A program made the translations under genes and the position numbers. A model generated the notes under the pieces. That model searched no databases. It saw only the letters and a list, made by a program, of their open reading frames with translations, and was not told where the DNA came from. Below are positions 14,258 through 23,074 of a stretch of 43,606 nucleotides of DNA, piece after piece (positions within the stretch are counted from its first letter, which is position 1; every line of letters starts with the position of its first letter). The DNA comes from Anaerolinea sp. (GTDB lineage: Bacteria; Chloroflexota; Anaerolineae; Anaerolineales; UBA4823): contig DYKV01000002.1 in NCBI GenBank assembly GCA_020722415.1, positions 15,718 through 59,323 on the forward strand, given 5' to 3'.

Positions 14258-16201
14258 ATGGCAATTCCGCTAAATACACCTTTTGACATTAAGCTGGTAA
14301 CTGAAACAAAATCTGGTGGGCGAATTAAAGTCCCTTCTCGACTTTGTGTTACTAATACCCGTATCGAGTTCTTGAAATCACCCTTTGCATTGAAGGATGA
14401 AATTAAAGTGATGCGTGGTGCCAAGTGGCACGGTTTCGATGATCCGCCTAAGAAAATCTGGTCGGTAGATAATTGCTTTCGTAACTGGTTTCAGTTGCGT
14501 TATCTAATGGGTGAGAATCCTTATGAATGGTTTGATCGACCATTGCAACATTTTACTTATGACCGTCCACTTATGTCCCATCAGCGTGATCTGTCGGATG
14601 CTGGTTTAACTTACCATTATCAGATTTGGGCAGCTCAACCAGGGGTTGGAAAGAGTCTTTCAGCTATTGAAGTGATGGAGCACTCTGGTAAACGTAAGTG
14701 GTGGTGGATTGGCCCCAAATCTGGCTTGTATGCAGTGGAGCGCGAATTCAAGAAATGGGAAATTAGTCCAGAGCTATATATTGAGATAATGACCTACGAG
14801 GGTCTAGTTAAACGTATGTCTAATTGGAAGTCTGGTGATAAGGCACCAATGGGTGTTGTTTTGGATGAATCTAGTCGATTGAAAACTGCTAATGCTCAAA
14901 GAACACAAGCAGCACAGGCATTGGCTGATGGCATCCGTAATGATTGGGGGATGGAAGGCTATGTTATTCTAATGTCAGGCACGCCATCACCTAAGTCACC
15001 GGTTGACTGGTGGTCACAAGCAGAAATAGCATGGCCGGGCTTTCTTCGTGAAGGGTCTGTTGACGCTTTTAAGTTTAGGCTTGGTATTCATCGTAAAGAA
15101 GAAGGCACTCTTGGCAATGCGTTTTTCCAGTTAGTTAGCTGGCGTGATGATGAGCGCAAGTGTGAGGTTTGCGGAGAATATGAGAATGAAGGCAAACATA
15201 AGCATCTCCCCGGCGTCTTGGATGATCCAGACCTCCATGATTTTAAGCCATGCAAGAATGAAGTTGCGCTTCTGTATGAGCGCCTGAAGGGTCTTGTGGT
15301 CGTTAAGCACAAGAAAGATTGCTTAGATTTGCCGGATAAGCGGTATCGTGTAATTAAATGTCAGCCTTCGCCTGCAACCTTGCGTGTGGCATCAACATTA
15401 CTGAAGACAGCGCCTAATACAATCACTGGTTTGACGTGGCTGCGTGAATTGAGCGATGGCTTTCAATACAGGGACAAGGTTGTCGGCAAAGAAACCTGTC
15501 CAGTATGTAATGGAAAATGTACGTGCAAGTATTGGGTTGACCCTAATGATCAAGAGCGAGCGTTCACAATGGTTGATATGCTCGACTCTGAGTATGTTGC
15601 AACCTTGAAGCAGATGGACCTGACTTGTGCTACTTGTAATGGTACTGGTGAAGTTAACAAGTATGAGCGGATTGTTAAGGAAGTTCCTTGCCCGAAGGAC
15701 GAAGCTCTGTTGGATTTGCTTGATGAAAATGAAGAGTGTGGGCGAATGGTGGTGTTCACAGGCTTCACGGGCTCAGTTGATCGTGTGACTCGAATTTGTT
15801 TGAAGCATAAATGGGATGTTGTGCGTGTTGACGGTCGTGGCTGGTTAGTTTATCGGTGTGATGGGCAGCCGACAAACGAAAAGCCATTGGACTATTGGGC
15901 TGATTTTAACAATCCGCGAGTATGTTTTGTAGCGCACCCAAAATCAGGCGGTATGTCACTGACATTGACGGAAGCCAGAACGGCGGTCTTTTTCTCAAAT
16001 GATTTTACACCTGAATCCAGGTCACAGGCTGAAGATCGTATTCATCGTCTTGGCACGGATATGAATAAAGGTGCAACCATTGTTGATTTGATCCATTTAC
16101 CTACTGATGACCATGTCCTTAGCGTCTTGCGGGATAATCGTCGCTTAGAGCTAATGACGCTTGGAGATTTTGAAAATGATTATGTTGGGGTGCCAGAATG
16201 A
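14258..16201 (+). CDS. SNF2-like superfamily 2 helicase with inserted zinc clusters
   Basis: This 647-residue protein has SF2 motifs in order: AAQPGVGKS (Walker A, 127-133), VVLDESSRLK (motif II, D203-E204-S205), LMSGTPSPKSP (motif III, about 239), and AEDRIHRLGT near the end (motif VI, matching the SNF2 pattern QxxDRxxRxGQ with slight change). Unusually, the region between the two lobes carries Cys pairs: C302/C305, C414/C417/C421/C423, C457/C460 and C478; some have DnaJ-like CxxCxG spacing. Such phage enzymes remodel or unwind DNA in replication or recombination. The motif II Ser in place of the usual His is normal for some phage members. Confidence 0.85.
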   Translation: MAIPLNTPFDIKLVTETKSGGRIKVPSRLCVTNTRIEFLKSPFALKDEIKVMRGAKWHGFDDPPKKIWSVDNCFRNWFQLRYLMGENPYEWFDRPLQHFTYDRPLMSHQRDLSDAGLTYHYQIWAAQPGVGKSLSAIEVMEHSGKRKWWWIGPKSGLYAVEREFKKWEISPELYIEIMTYEGLVKRMSNWKSGDKAPMGVVLDESSRLKTANAQRTQAAQALADGIRNDWGMEGYVILMSGTPSPKSPVDWWSQAEIAWPGFLREGSVDAFKFRLGIHRKEEGTLGNAFFQLVSWRDDERKCEVCGEYENEGKHKHLPGVLDDPDLHDFKPCKNEVALLYERLKGLVVVKHKKDCLDLPDKRYRVIKCQPSPATLRVASTLLKTAPNTITGLTWLRELSDGFQYRDKVVGKETCPVCNGKCTCKYWVDPNDQERAFTMVDMLDSEYVATLKQMDLTCATCNGTGEVNKYERIVKEVPCPKDEALLDLLDENEECGRMVVFTGFTGSVDRVTRICLKHKWDVVRVDGRGWLVYRCDGQPTNEKPLDYWADFNNPRVCFVAHPKSGGMSLTLTEARTAVFFSNDFTPESRSQAEDRIHRLGTDMNKGATIVDLIHLPTDDHVLSVLRDNRRLELMTLGDFENDYVGVPE

Positions 16202-17370
16202 CACGGTGTATTGTCTGTGGTCATAAACATTTTTATCCTGTGTTTAATCCTGGTCCACAACCACTTGCTGCATTGAATCTACCTAATACTCAGGAAGAGG
16301 CAAAAGATGCTTTGCGTTTTCCGATGAAGTTCGTTGCATGTGCGTTCTGTGGGCATGTGTTTAATACAGATTTTGATTACACGATTGTTCCGTATGGTAA
16401 GGATTCTAACCGCATGTACAATAGTGGATGCGTGTGGTGCAACCACTTGCAATATGTTATTGATAAGTTGCTAAAATACCGTAGTCGATGGGAGTCTGGT
16501 ATCGCAATTGACATTGGGTGTGGTGATGGTCAATTCTTTAGTCGCTTGAAAAGCCAGATGCCACAAGCAACATATATCGGTTATGAACCCGGAGTCGAAG
16601 CGGAACGGATTCGGGATTTTACTGTAATAAGGGATTATTTTATTCCTGAGCGTGATCTGAAGCGTTTTCGACCATCGTTGTTAGTATGCCGGCATGTTTT
16701 GGAACATTTAGAGCAACCACGAGACTTTGTAGCAGAAATTGCTTATTGGTCCAGCATGTATGATCTGAAACCTCTGGTATTATTTGAAGTGCCCTGTATT
16801 GATAAAGCAATGCGGCTCGGTCGCATGTCTGATTTTTTATACGAACATGTTTCAAACTTTACGGCTCGTAGTTTTGGTTATCTGTTCGAGACGGCTGGTT
16901 TCACTTCGCTTGATACTGAAGTGTGTTATGACGACGAAGTGTTGGTAGGCTTGTTTGAATGTAATACAGTGCAACTCAATGTAATTCGGGATATAGCCAA
17001 ATTATTTCGGCAACAAGCCAAAAACTCTTTGAAGATGGTAAGCCAGCAGCTAGCTTGTATGCCAGCACCAATTTATTTTTGGGGTGGCACCGGCAAGTCC
17101 GCCGCATTTTTGAATACCTTTGGTGTGGATTCAGATCGTTTTCCGTATGTTGTTGATTCGGACCCAAGTAAGGTTGGTCGTTTTGTTCCTGGAACTAGTC
17201 AAAAGATCAGGTCGGTTGATTGGTTATTGGAACATGAGCCGGGTATAATTGTAATCACAACCCCTTGGCGAGCACGTGATATTTTCAAAGAAATACAACA
17301 ACGTGGTGTCCGATACAAGCAAGTAGTTGTTTTGTGGAAAGGCATGTTGCAACAATATGACAATGTTTAA
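16198..17370 (+). CDS. Class I SAM-dependent C-methyltransferase, sugar-type three-domain
   Basis: This 390-residue protein starts in an ATGA overlap with the helicase gene. Order of domains: an N-terminal zinc-binding segment (C4, C7, C48, C51), a Rossmann methyltransferase core with IDIGCGDG (104-111) and CRHVLEHL (about 164), and a C-terminal domain with YFWGGTGKSAAFLNTF (about 289-305) and a nucleotide-binding-like half. This is the layout of NDP-sugar C-methyltransferases (zinc domain, methyltransferase, C-methyltransferase C-terminal domain). Its partner overlaps it and is a GT41-like glycosyltransferase, so I infer a methylated-sugar pathway. The acceptor (DNA, protein or glycan) is unknown. 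Confidence 0.82.
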   Translation: MTRCIVCGHKHFYPVFNPGPQPLAALNLPNTQEEAKDALRFPMKFVACAFCGHVFNTDFDYTIVPYGKDSNRMYNSGCVWCNHLQYVIDKLLKYRSRWESGIAIDIGCGDGQFFSRLKSQMPQATYIGYEPGVEAERIRDFTVIRDYFIPERDLKRFRPSLLVCRHVLEHLEQPRDFVAEIAYWSSMYDLKPLVLFEVPCIDKAMRLGRMSDFLYEHVSNFTARSFGYLFETAGFTSLDTEVCYDDEVLVGLFECNTVQLNVIRDIAKLFRQQAKNSLKMVSQQLACMPAPIYFWGGTGKSAAFLNTFGVDSDRFPYVVDSDPSKVGRFVPGTSQKIRSVDWLLEHEPGIIVITTPWRARDIFKEIQQRGVRYKQVVVLWKGMLQQYDNV

Positions 17371-19117
17371 TTTTGATCCAAAGGTAGCTTTGCAGCATTA
17401 CATGCAGAAACGATTTGACAAAGTAAGTCAAATGTTTATCGATGTGTTTTTGCATTTTGACAAGGTGTGGTATGGTGGGTTTAGTCGCAGTGATTTGTTG
17501 AAGCTAGAAGAATTTGTTGCTACATTTCTATATATCTGGACGCGGCCTGATTTTAAGCTACCTTCACAATATAATACTGTGTTCTCGAATATCGGGCATC
17601 TTATTGCCAATGTTGTTGCCATGTCAAGTTATGGCTCAACTGACGGTGCATTAGGTCATATTTTGGCCCAAGATCATAATTATTATCGGATGCTACCACT
17701 GTTAACGGTTTACAATACAATCCAAATCTCAGCGGAACAAATTGTTAATGTTGACCCTATACATGGCACTTTGTGGTGGCTTGCCTATCAGACGGCTTCA
17801 CCGGGGTCATTGACACAAGAGGTCCATGACAGGATGGTACGCCAGTATTTTGATATACCAAAAGACCTTAAGCTCCGCGATTGTCGTGTAGCTCCCTTAT
17901 ATTTTCAGGTGTCTTATTTTGCACCTGAGCGGGCTCGTGCTGTTAAGACAGTGTTAAATGATCAGATTGCCTCTCAGATTAAAGTGTCTGTTTGCAATAA
18001 ACCCAACGTGAAGAGTATTGCAATTGTGTCTGGTCGCTGGCAGCCAACAACAGCGGTTTACAAGAGCATGGCTCCGCAGGTTCATGCCTTGGCGTCTAAG
18101 TATGATTTAACTCTTGTTCAATTTGGCGAGAATGAATCATTAGTTGATAGGTCGCACTTCAAGTCAGTTGTTCAAGTGAAAATGTTTAAAGATTTTACAG
18201 GGTGCGATATTTCTGCTATCAAAAATAATGATTTTCAGCTTGCATTTTTCCCTGATGTTGGAATGAATTTTGAGTCAACTTGGTTGTCAAATTTGCGGAT
18301 TGCCCCTATCATGGTAACCGGCTATGGACACCCTGTTAGCACTTTTAGCCGACAGATGGATTATTTCATTGGCGGGCAGGAAGTTGAGAGAGCCGATTTG
18401 GCATCGGAAAATTATGATGAACGTTTGGTGTTGATCCCTGGTTTAGGTTGCTATCCTATTGACCCAAAGTATACACGAAAGGGGCGAGTCGATTCCAAAG
18501 AGATTTGGGTAAATTGTTGTTGGACAACACATAAGATTAACTACCCAATGCTCTGTGTATTGCGTACAATTCAACAACTAGCACCTCGCCCAGTGAAATT
18601 TCATTTCTACCCGTCTTGGACACTTGGAAAATACAACAATCTTATTTACTTTGTCAAAACACTCAATCAATTCTTTGGGTATGGCAACTGGCGATATGAC
18701 ACCAACCTTAAGTATCATGATTACCTGGCGTCAATGGAACAAGCAGCGTTTACCATTGACTCCTATCCATTTGGAGGTTATAATACAATCATTGATTCAT
18801 TGTTTGTGGGCTGTCCGGTTGTGGCTATTGAAGGCACACAATTTGCAAATCGTGCATCTTCGGCGTTATTGCGACGTGTTGGGCTAGATGATCTGATTGT
18901 ATCTAATCTAGAAGAATGTGCAGCAAAAGCCTTGGAATTGGCATCAAATCCTGATTACTTGGAGTCAGCACGGAGTAAACTTGCTGATGTTGATAATTTG
19001 CAACAATTGTTGCTTCATGCCGAGGAACCAGGATATTTTGTGAAAGCTATTGATTATTTGATTGCTAATCATGAGCAATTGCAAGCTAGCCCTAAAACCT
19101 GCTTGACTATTGGGTAA
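17357..19117 (+). CDS. GT41-like (O-GlcNAc transferase type) glycosyltransferase
   Basis: From the ATG at 17357 the protein has 586 residues and overlaps the methyltransferase gene. The C-terminal half has the GT-B features of the GT41 family: LRIAPIMVTGYGHPVSTFSRQMDYFIGG, IPGLGCYP, and DSYPFGGYNTIIDSLFVGCPVVAIEG followed by FANRASSALLRRVGLDDLIV, matching the nucleotide-sugar site of SPINDLY/OGT enzymes. The N-terminal ~200 residues are helical but show no clear TPR pattern. It would transfer a sugar from a nucleotide donor. Pairing with a sugar-type C-methyltransferase suggests one modification module. It could modify virion protein, host protein or DNA. Confidence 0.8.
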   Translation: MTMFNFDPKVALQHYMQKRFDKVSQMFIDVFLHFDKVWYGGFSRSDLLKLEEFVATFLYIWTRPDFKLPSQYNTVFSNIGHLIANVVAMSSYGSTDGALGHILAQDHNYYRMLPLLTVYNTIQISAEQIVNVDPIHGTLWWLAYQTASPGSLTQEVHDRMVRQYFDIPKDLKLRDCRVAPLYFQVSYFAPERARAVKTVLNDQIASQIKVSVCNKPNVKSIAIVSGRWQPTTAVYKSMAPQVHALASKYDLTLVQFGENESLVDRSHFKSVVQVKMFKDFTGCDISAIKNNDFQLAFFPDVGMNFESTWLSNLRIAPIMVTGYGHPVSTFSRQMDYFIGGQEVERADLASENYDERLVLIPGLGCYPIDPKYTRKGRVDSKEIWVNCCWTTHKINYPMLCVLRTIQQLAPRPVKFHFYPSWTLGKYNNLIYFVKTLNQFFGYGNWRYDTNLKYHDYLASMEQAAFTIDSYPFGGYNTIIDSLFVGCPVVAIEGTQFANRASSALLRRVGLDDLIVSNLEECAAKALELASNPDYLESARSKLADVDNLQQLLLHAEEPGYFVKAIDYLIANHEQLQASPKTCLTIG

Positions 19118-19130
19118 ATTGTGCTAAAAT
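19103..19130 (+). promoter_or_regulatory. Sigma-70 type promoter with extended -10
   Basis: TTGACT (19103-19108), 16 bases, TAAAAT (19125-19130), preceded by TGC. It lies over the end of the glycosyltransferase gene and would start transcription around 19137, about 20 bases before the RNA ligase ATG. The TGn extension is shared with three other promoters in this window. Confidence 0.6.
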
Positions 19131-19156
19131 TAAGTAGGCTTCTTTATGAGGGCAAT

Positions 19157-20212
19157 ATGAGCACATTGAAAATTGAAACAGTAATGATTGAGTCAGTTGA
19201 TCCGCATCCCAATGCAGACAGGCTTGACGTTATAACTATTGGTGGTTACAAGATTTGCGACAGAAAAGGCAAGTACGCGGCTGGTGATATTGTGGCTTAT
19301 TTTCCACCAGACATTTTAATTCCATCTGATATTGCCACCCAGTTGGGGGTTGCTCAGTACCTCAAAGCAGCTATTTACCCTGGTGAATCCAAGAAATCAA
19401 ATTGCCGTGTTGGTGCTATTCGTTTGCGTGGTGTTCCGTCGTTTGGTTTCATTTTGAAAGTAAATGAGCCTGTTGGTAAAGACTTAACAGAACGATTTCA
19501 TGGCGCAAAGTTTGAACCGCCTGAGCCAATGGGGAATATTACTGGTCTGCGTGCTAAGGATGATATTCGGTTCCATACTTATACAAACATTGAGAATTGG
19601 CGTAAGTATAAAAACGCCATGCCGAATGGTCTACCAGTACGCATCACTGAAAAGATTCATGGCACTAATTCGCGCGTCGGATTGATTGCTGGTGAATATA
19701 TGTGTGGTTCACACAAGACGGCATTGAAACCAGAAGATAATACTGGTCGCCCGTCTATGTATTGGATGCCTCTTACTTCTGATATGAAATCAATGCTTTC
19801 ATGTATCAGTGAGGGACGATATAATGTCATTGTCTTTGGGGAAATTTTTGGCTCGAAGATTCAATTTATGGACTATGGTATCACAGGTTGTGGTGGATAC
19901 CGTGTATTTGATATTTCGGTGGGTGGAGAATATCTGCCGTGGGAGCAGGTAGTATATTATTGTAATCGTTTTTGTATTCCGCTTGTACCTTTGGTATATA
20001 AGGGGGCTTATTCACCTGATATCGTCGAACAGCTTGTCGATGGTCCAACTATGGTTGCTCCACTCGATCAGATTCGTTGCGACTTCAAGGGGCGCGAAGG
20101 TGTAGTCATAACACCTTTGAAAGAAACTTATTCACTAGAATTAAATGGACGACTCATTCTAAAAGCTGTCAGTGTTGATTATTTGGCATCACGGCGGAGT
20201 GATAGTCATTAA
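19157..20212 (+). CDS. RNA ligase, DRB0094/Rnl5-like
   Basis: I choose the ATG at 19157 (351 residues), because GAGGG lies just upstream and MSTLKIETVMIESVDPHPNADRLD is a clean start of an OB-fold domain; a GTG at 19121 is also in frame. Residues 1-120 form that OB-like domain. The nucleotidyltransferase core follows: motif I TEKIHGTN (lysine near 166), VFGEIFGS, YRVFDIS, REGVVI and LILKAVS. This order is typical of the DRB0094 family that seals RNA or DNA/RNA nicks after self-adenylylation. It may repair tRNAs cut by host anticodon nucleases, which fits the two odd tRNA genes 1.7-2.6 kb downstream; that link is inference. Confidence 0.85.
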   Translation: MSTLKIETVMIESVDPHPNADRLDVITIGGYKICDRKGKYAAGDIVAYFPPDILIPSDIATQLGVAQYLKAAIYPGESKKSNCRVGAIRLRGVPSFGFILKVNEPVGKDLTERFHGAKFEPPEPMGNITGLRAKDDIRFHTYTNIENWRKYKNAMPNGLPVRITEKIHGTNSRVGLIAGEYMCGSHKTALKPEDNTGRPSMYWMPLTSDMKSMLSCISEGRYNVIVFGEIFGSKIQFMDYGITGCGGYRVFDISVGGEYLPWEQVVYYCNRFCIPLVPLVYKGAYSPDIVEQLVDGPTMVAPLDQIRCDFKGREGVVITPLKETYSLELNGRLILKAVSVDYLASRRSDSH

Positions 20213-20238
20213 AAAATATTCTTCATGCAACTATATAC

Positions 20239-20256
20239 AGAGGTTTAGAAACGGTG
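20239..20256 (+). promoter_or_regulatory. Repeated translation-start cassette, copy 2
   Basis: AGAGGTTTAGAAACGGTG ends in the GTG start of the metallophosphoesterase gene. It differs at four positions from copy 1 (13214) and three from copy 3 (27910). The core GAGGTTTAG plus AC-x-GTG is constant. Confidence 0.7.
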
Positions 20257-21546
20257 AAACTGACCACAGAAAATGTCCGATGTATCAAGAAATTATTAAA
20301 TAAGGGACTTTCGCAGCCAAAGATTGCTAAGCGTTTTGGTGTGAGCCGATCATTGATTTCGGATATTGCGACTGGGCGCGCGTGGACAAAAGTCTCAGGC
20401 AAGCGATCAATTAAGCGCCCTGGTGGGCAGCCAAAGGCAATGGATTATGATCCAACTGATGAGCGTATTTTGACTCTTGAAGCAGAAATTGCTATGCTGC
20501 AAGATGAACGTGCAGCAATGAAGCGGCAGCTTAAAGCCATGACAAAAACACATGGCTTATTTAGGGCAATGGTTGATGAAATGGAAGCGATTGTGACACC
20601 AATGAAGGCGTTACCCAGGGTGATTCCTGTTGAGCCTGTAAAAAATGCCAAGTGTATTGAAGAACATTTGGTAATGCATCTGAGTGATGGACATCATGAT
20701 CAAATTGTTCACCCCTCCGAGTGTGGTGGGCTTGAGTGCCATAATTTCTTGATTAGTATGCGACGGGCCGAACAGTATGTTGACACTGTCTTGAAATGGA
20801 CACAACAGACTCTTGCACCGCAATTCAAGTTTCCTGAGTTGACAGTACTTGCATATGGTGACCATACAAGTGGCGAAATTCACGGGCATACTGAACGGTC
20901 ATATTTTAGGAATCAGTTTAAGAATTGTTTTGCAATCGGTCAGCTCCATGCTTTGATGTATCGTGATTTAGCTCCGTACTTTGAAACTGTGAATATTGTA
21001 TATGTTCCAGGTAATCATGGACGGCGCAGCATCAAGAAAAATTATTATGGTGCTCATGATAACTGGGACTATTTGATTGCTGAAACGGCCCGGCTTCATT
21101 GTCGAGATATAAAAAATATCAATTTCGTGATTCCAGATTCATTCTCCATTAACTTAGACATTAATGGTGTTGGATTCTGCATCTTTCATGGTGACGATAT
21201 TCGCTCAAATATGGGTATTCCGTTCTATGGTCTTGAGCGACGTCAACGTCGAATCATGGCATTGAATCAGGCATTTGGTACACATATCCGGTACTATTGC
21301 TGTGGGCACTTTCATCGACCTAGTTCATTAACTGATCTTGATGGCGAGATTATTGTCAATGGTACTTGGGTCGCTACGGATGCGTTTGCATATAATGCGT
21401 TTGGTGGTTACACTGTACCTTCTCAATTATTACATGGTGTGAATCCTAAGTATGGTATCACTTGGAGGCTTCCAGTGAATCTGCGAACCGATGATGAGGC
21501 TCGTGGTCCTCAACGTTACAAAATTGATATTAGGAACGACAAATGA
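20254..21546 (+). CDS. HTH plus metallophosphoesterase (nuclease-like)
   Basis: This 430-residue protein has an N-terminal helix-turn-helix, LSQPKIAKRFGVSRSLISDIATGRAW (about 18-44), a coiled linker (LEAEIAMLQDERAAMKRQLK) and a calcineurin-like phosphoesterase domain: LSDGHHD, YGDHTSGE, VPGNHGRR, FHGDD and CGHFHRP. These supply the two-metal site of SbcD/Mre11-type nucleases and phosphatases. The HTH suggests it binds DNA before cleaving it. The GTG start is set by the cassette at 20239. It overlaps the next phosphoesterase by four bases, so the two are made together. Confidence 0.82.
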   Translation: MKLTTENVRCIKKLLNKGLSQPKIAKRFGVSRSLISDIATGRAWTKVSGKRSIKRPGGQPKAMDYDPTDERILTLEAEIAMLQDERAAMKRQLKAMTKTHGLFRAMVDEMEAIVTPMKALPRVIPVEPVKNAKCIEEHLVMHLSDGHHDQIVHPSECGGLECHNFLISMRRAEQYVDTVLKWTQQTLAPQFKFPELTVLAYGDHTSGEIHGHTERSYFRNQFKNCFAIGQLHALMYRDLAPYFETVNIVYVPGNHGRRSIKKNYYGAHDNWDYLIAETARLHCRDIKNINFVIPDSFSINLDINGVGFCIFHGDDIRSNMGIPFYGLERRQRRIMALNQAFGTHIRYYCCGHFHRPSSLTDLDGEIIVNGTWVATDAFAYNAFGGYTVPSQLLHGVNPKYGITWRLPVNLRTDDEARGPQRYKIDIRNDK

Positions 21547-22103
21547 AAACATTCTTTACTGCTGACTTGCATTTTGATGGCCCGAAATTTTACGGAAATC
21601 CTCGGTGTACTCGCCCGTTCACTGGCGAGAAATGGAATGCCTTGATGATTGATACGATCAACCGTCTGGTTGACTATGAAGATCGTCTTGTTATTCTTGG
21701 CGACTTTGCTAGCTATAGACCTGGCTACTGGCGTTTGCAGATTCGATGCAAGAATGTAATTTTGATTTTAGGCAACCACGACAATGAAGTTAAATGTCGA
21801 AATGTTTTTGGTGGCAACCTTCGAGTAACTTGTAACATGAAGATATTAGGTCATGTACATGTTTTCTTGTCACACTATCCACACGCATTTTGGAATGGAA
21901 GTCACAAAGGATGGTTGCATTTATATGGGCACTGTCACAACCAACGTGAGGCCGTGCTCGATGCCCTGTGGCCTGAGCGTCGAGCAATGGATGTTTCACC
22001 AGATACAGCGTATGCAAAGTTTGGTGAATGGCGCCCATTTTCCGATACCGAAGTTTTTGAGTTAATTGGAAAACGAGCCGGGCATGATTTGGTTGAATTT
22101 TAG
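21543..22103 (+). CDS. Single-domain metallophosphoesterase
   Basis: This 186-residue protein holds all five motifs of the calcineurin-like family in a compact form: TADLHFDG, LGDFAS, LGNHDNE, LSHYPHAF and YGHCHNQ. It resembles small phage phosphatases or phosphodiesterases often annotated as YfcE/MPP-like. It starts in an ATGA overlap with the previous gene. Substrate (nucleotide, cyclic nucleotide, RNA 2'-3' cyclic phosphate or phosphoprotein) cannot be told from sequence. Confidence 0.85.
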   Translation: MKTFFTADLHFDGPKFYGNPRCTRPFTGEKWNALMIDTINRLVDYEDRLVILGDFASYRPGYWRLQIRCKNVILILGNHDNEVKCRNVFGGNLRVTCNMKILGHVHVFLSHYPHAFWNGSHKGWLHLYGHCHNQREAVLDALWPERRAMDVSPDTAYAKFGEWRPFSDTEVFELIGKRAGHDLVEF

Positions 22104-22144
22104 CATGGTTATCAAAACGTTTTACTAACACCAGTGGAGACATT

Positions 22145-22840
22145 ATGCCAATTCGTCATAGTAAACGTGCTAAGCAACGTGAAGCAGAACATGAAAAACA
22201 GTCACAAGTTTCATTCGAATTTCTGACAGAAAGGCAGAAAACAGCATGGGAAGAATACAAGCAACATGATGTACTCTTCCTATCTGGTCCAGCTGGCACA
22301 GGTAAAACATTTTTGGCAATGGCTTTTGCTATTTATGATATTCTTACTAAGCAACGTAAGCGTATCATTTTAACTCGTCCGATTGTTGAAGCTGGTGAGT
22401 CTCTAGGTTATCTCCCTGGGGATTTCACCATGAAAGTTAATCCCTACATGATCCCCTTGTATGATTGTTATCATACGATTTGTCCTGGTCAGACTATGAA
22501 GAATAAGATCATTGATAATGCTTTTGAAGTTGCACCGATTGCTTATATGCGAGGTCGTACCTTCCATGAGTCAGTATGTATTTTTGATGAAGCTCAAAAT
22601 GCTACGCTTTCACAATTGAAGTTATTTCTTTCGCGATTTGGACAAAACTCAAAAATCATTGTTACTGGCGACCCGAATCAATCAGACTTGCGGGACAAGA
22701 GCGGTTTGAATACCGTGCTTGACCGTTTGCATGGTTTGTCGGGTGTCAGCATTGTTCGATTTACCAAAGACGATATTGTTCGTCATCCGCTAGTAGGGGA
22801 AATTTTAGCACGGTTAGAAAGATGTATGCCAATGGCATGA
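22145..22840 (+). CDS. phoH: PhoH-like ATPase
   Basis: This 231-residue protein has a basic N-terminus, then Walker A GPAGTGKT (48-55), the PhoH-typical RIILTRPIVEAGESLGYLPG, YMRGRTFHESVCIFDEAQN (Walker B) and IIVTGDPNQSDLRDKSGL. These are diagnostic for the PhoH family, ATPases and probable RNA helicases common in phages. GGAG lies 8 bases before the ATG. It precedes the tRNA genes by 34 bases. Confidence 0.93.
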   Translation: MPIRHSKRAKQREAEHEKQSQVSFEFLTERQKTAWEEYKQHDVLFLSGPAGTGKTFLAMAFAIYDILTKQRKRIILTRPIVEAGESLGYLPGDFTMKVNPYMIPLYDCYHTICPGQTMKNKIIDNAFEVAPIAYMRGRTFHESVCIFDEAQNATLSQLKLFLSRFGQNSKIIVTGDPNQSDLRDKSGLNTVLDRLHGLSGVSIVRFTKDDIVRHPLVGEILARLERCMPMA

Positions 22841-22843
22841 AAT

Positions 22844-22870
22844 TTGCAATTATTTCAAGGTATGTATAAA
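22844..22870 (+). promoter_or_regulatory. Weak promoter candidate for tRNA pair
   Basis: TTGCAA (22844-22849), 15 bases, TATAAA (22865-22870), just before the first tRNA. The spacing is short and the first tRNA begins only 5 bases after the -10, which would place the transcription start inside the tRNA; read-through from phoH may instead supply the transcript. Confidence 0.25.
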
Positions 22871-22874
22871 ACTG

Positions 22875-22947
22875 GCTGCCGTAGCTCAATTGGTAGAGCG
22901 GCTGACCTGTAATCAGCAGGTTGAGGGTTCAAGCCCTTCCGGCAGCT
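22875..22947 (+). tRNA. tRNA-Thr-like (anticodon UGU), position 33 is C
   Basis: A complete cloverleaf of 73 bases: 7-bp acceptor (GCTGCCG/CGGCAGC), D stem GCTC/GAGC, 5-bp anticodon stem (22901-22905 with 22913-22917), loop CCTGTAA, and T arm with TTCAAGC. The anticodon TGT reads threonine codons. Base 33 (22907) is C instead of the near-universal U. CCA is not encoded. The sequence is highly similar to the second tRNA 15 bases downstream. Confidence 0.85.
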
Positions 22948-22961
22948 TTATAATAAAAATG

Positions 22962-23034
22962 GCTGATGTAGCTCAACTGGTGGAGCAGCTGATGTGTAAT
23001 CAGCAGGTTGAGAGTTCAAGTCTCTCCATCAGCC
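22962..23034 (+). tRNA. tRNA-Thr-like (anticodon UGU), position 33 is G
   Basis: Acceptor GCTGATG/CATCAGC, D stem GCTC/GAGC, anticodon stem 22988-22992 with 23000-23004, loop TGTGTAA, T arm GAGAG/CTCTC with TTCAAGT. The anticodon TGT is again threonine. Base 33 (22994) is G. U32 and A38 could pair, shrinking the loop to five. CCA is not encoded. Arms remain fully paired although the sequence differs from its neighbour, which argues for selection on structure. Confidence 0.8.
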
Positions 23035-23074
23035 TTACAGTATTTTGTTTTAACATGAAAGAGATTTGAAAAGA

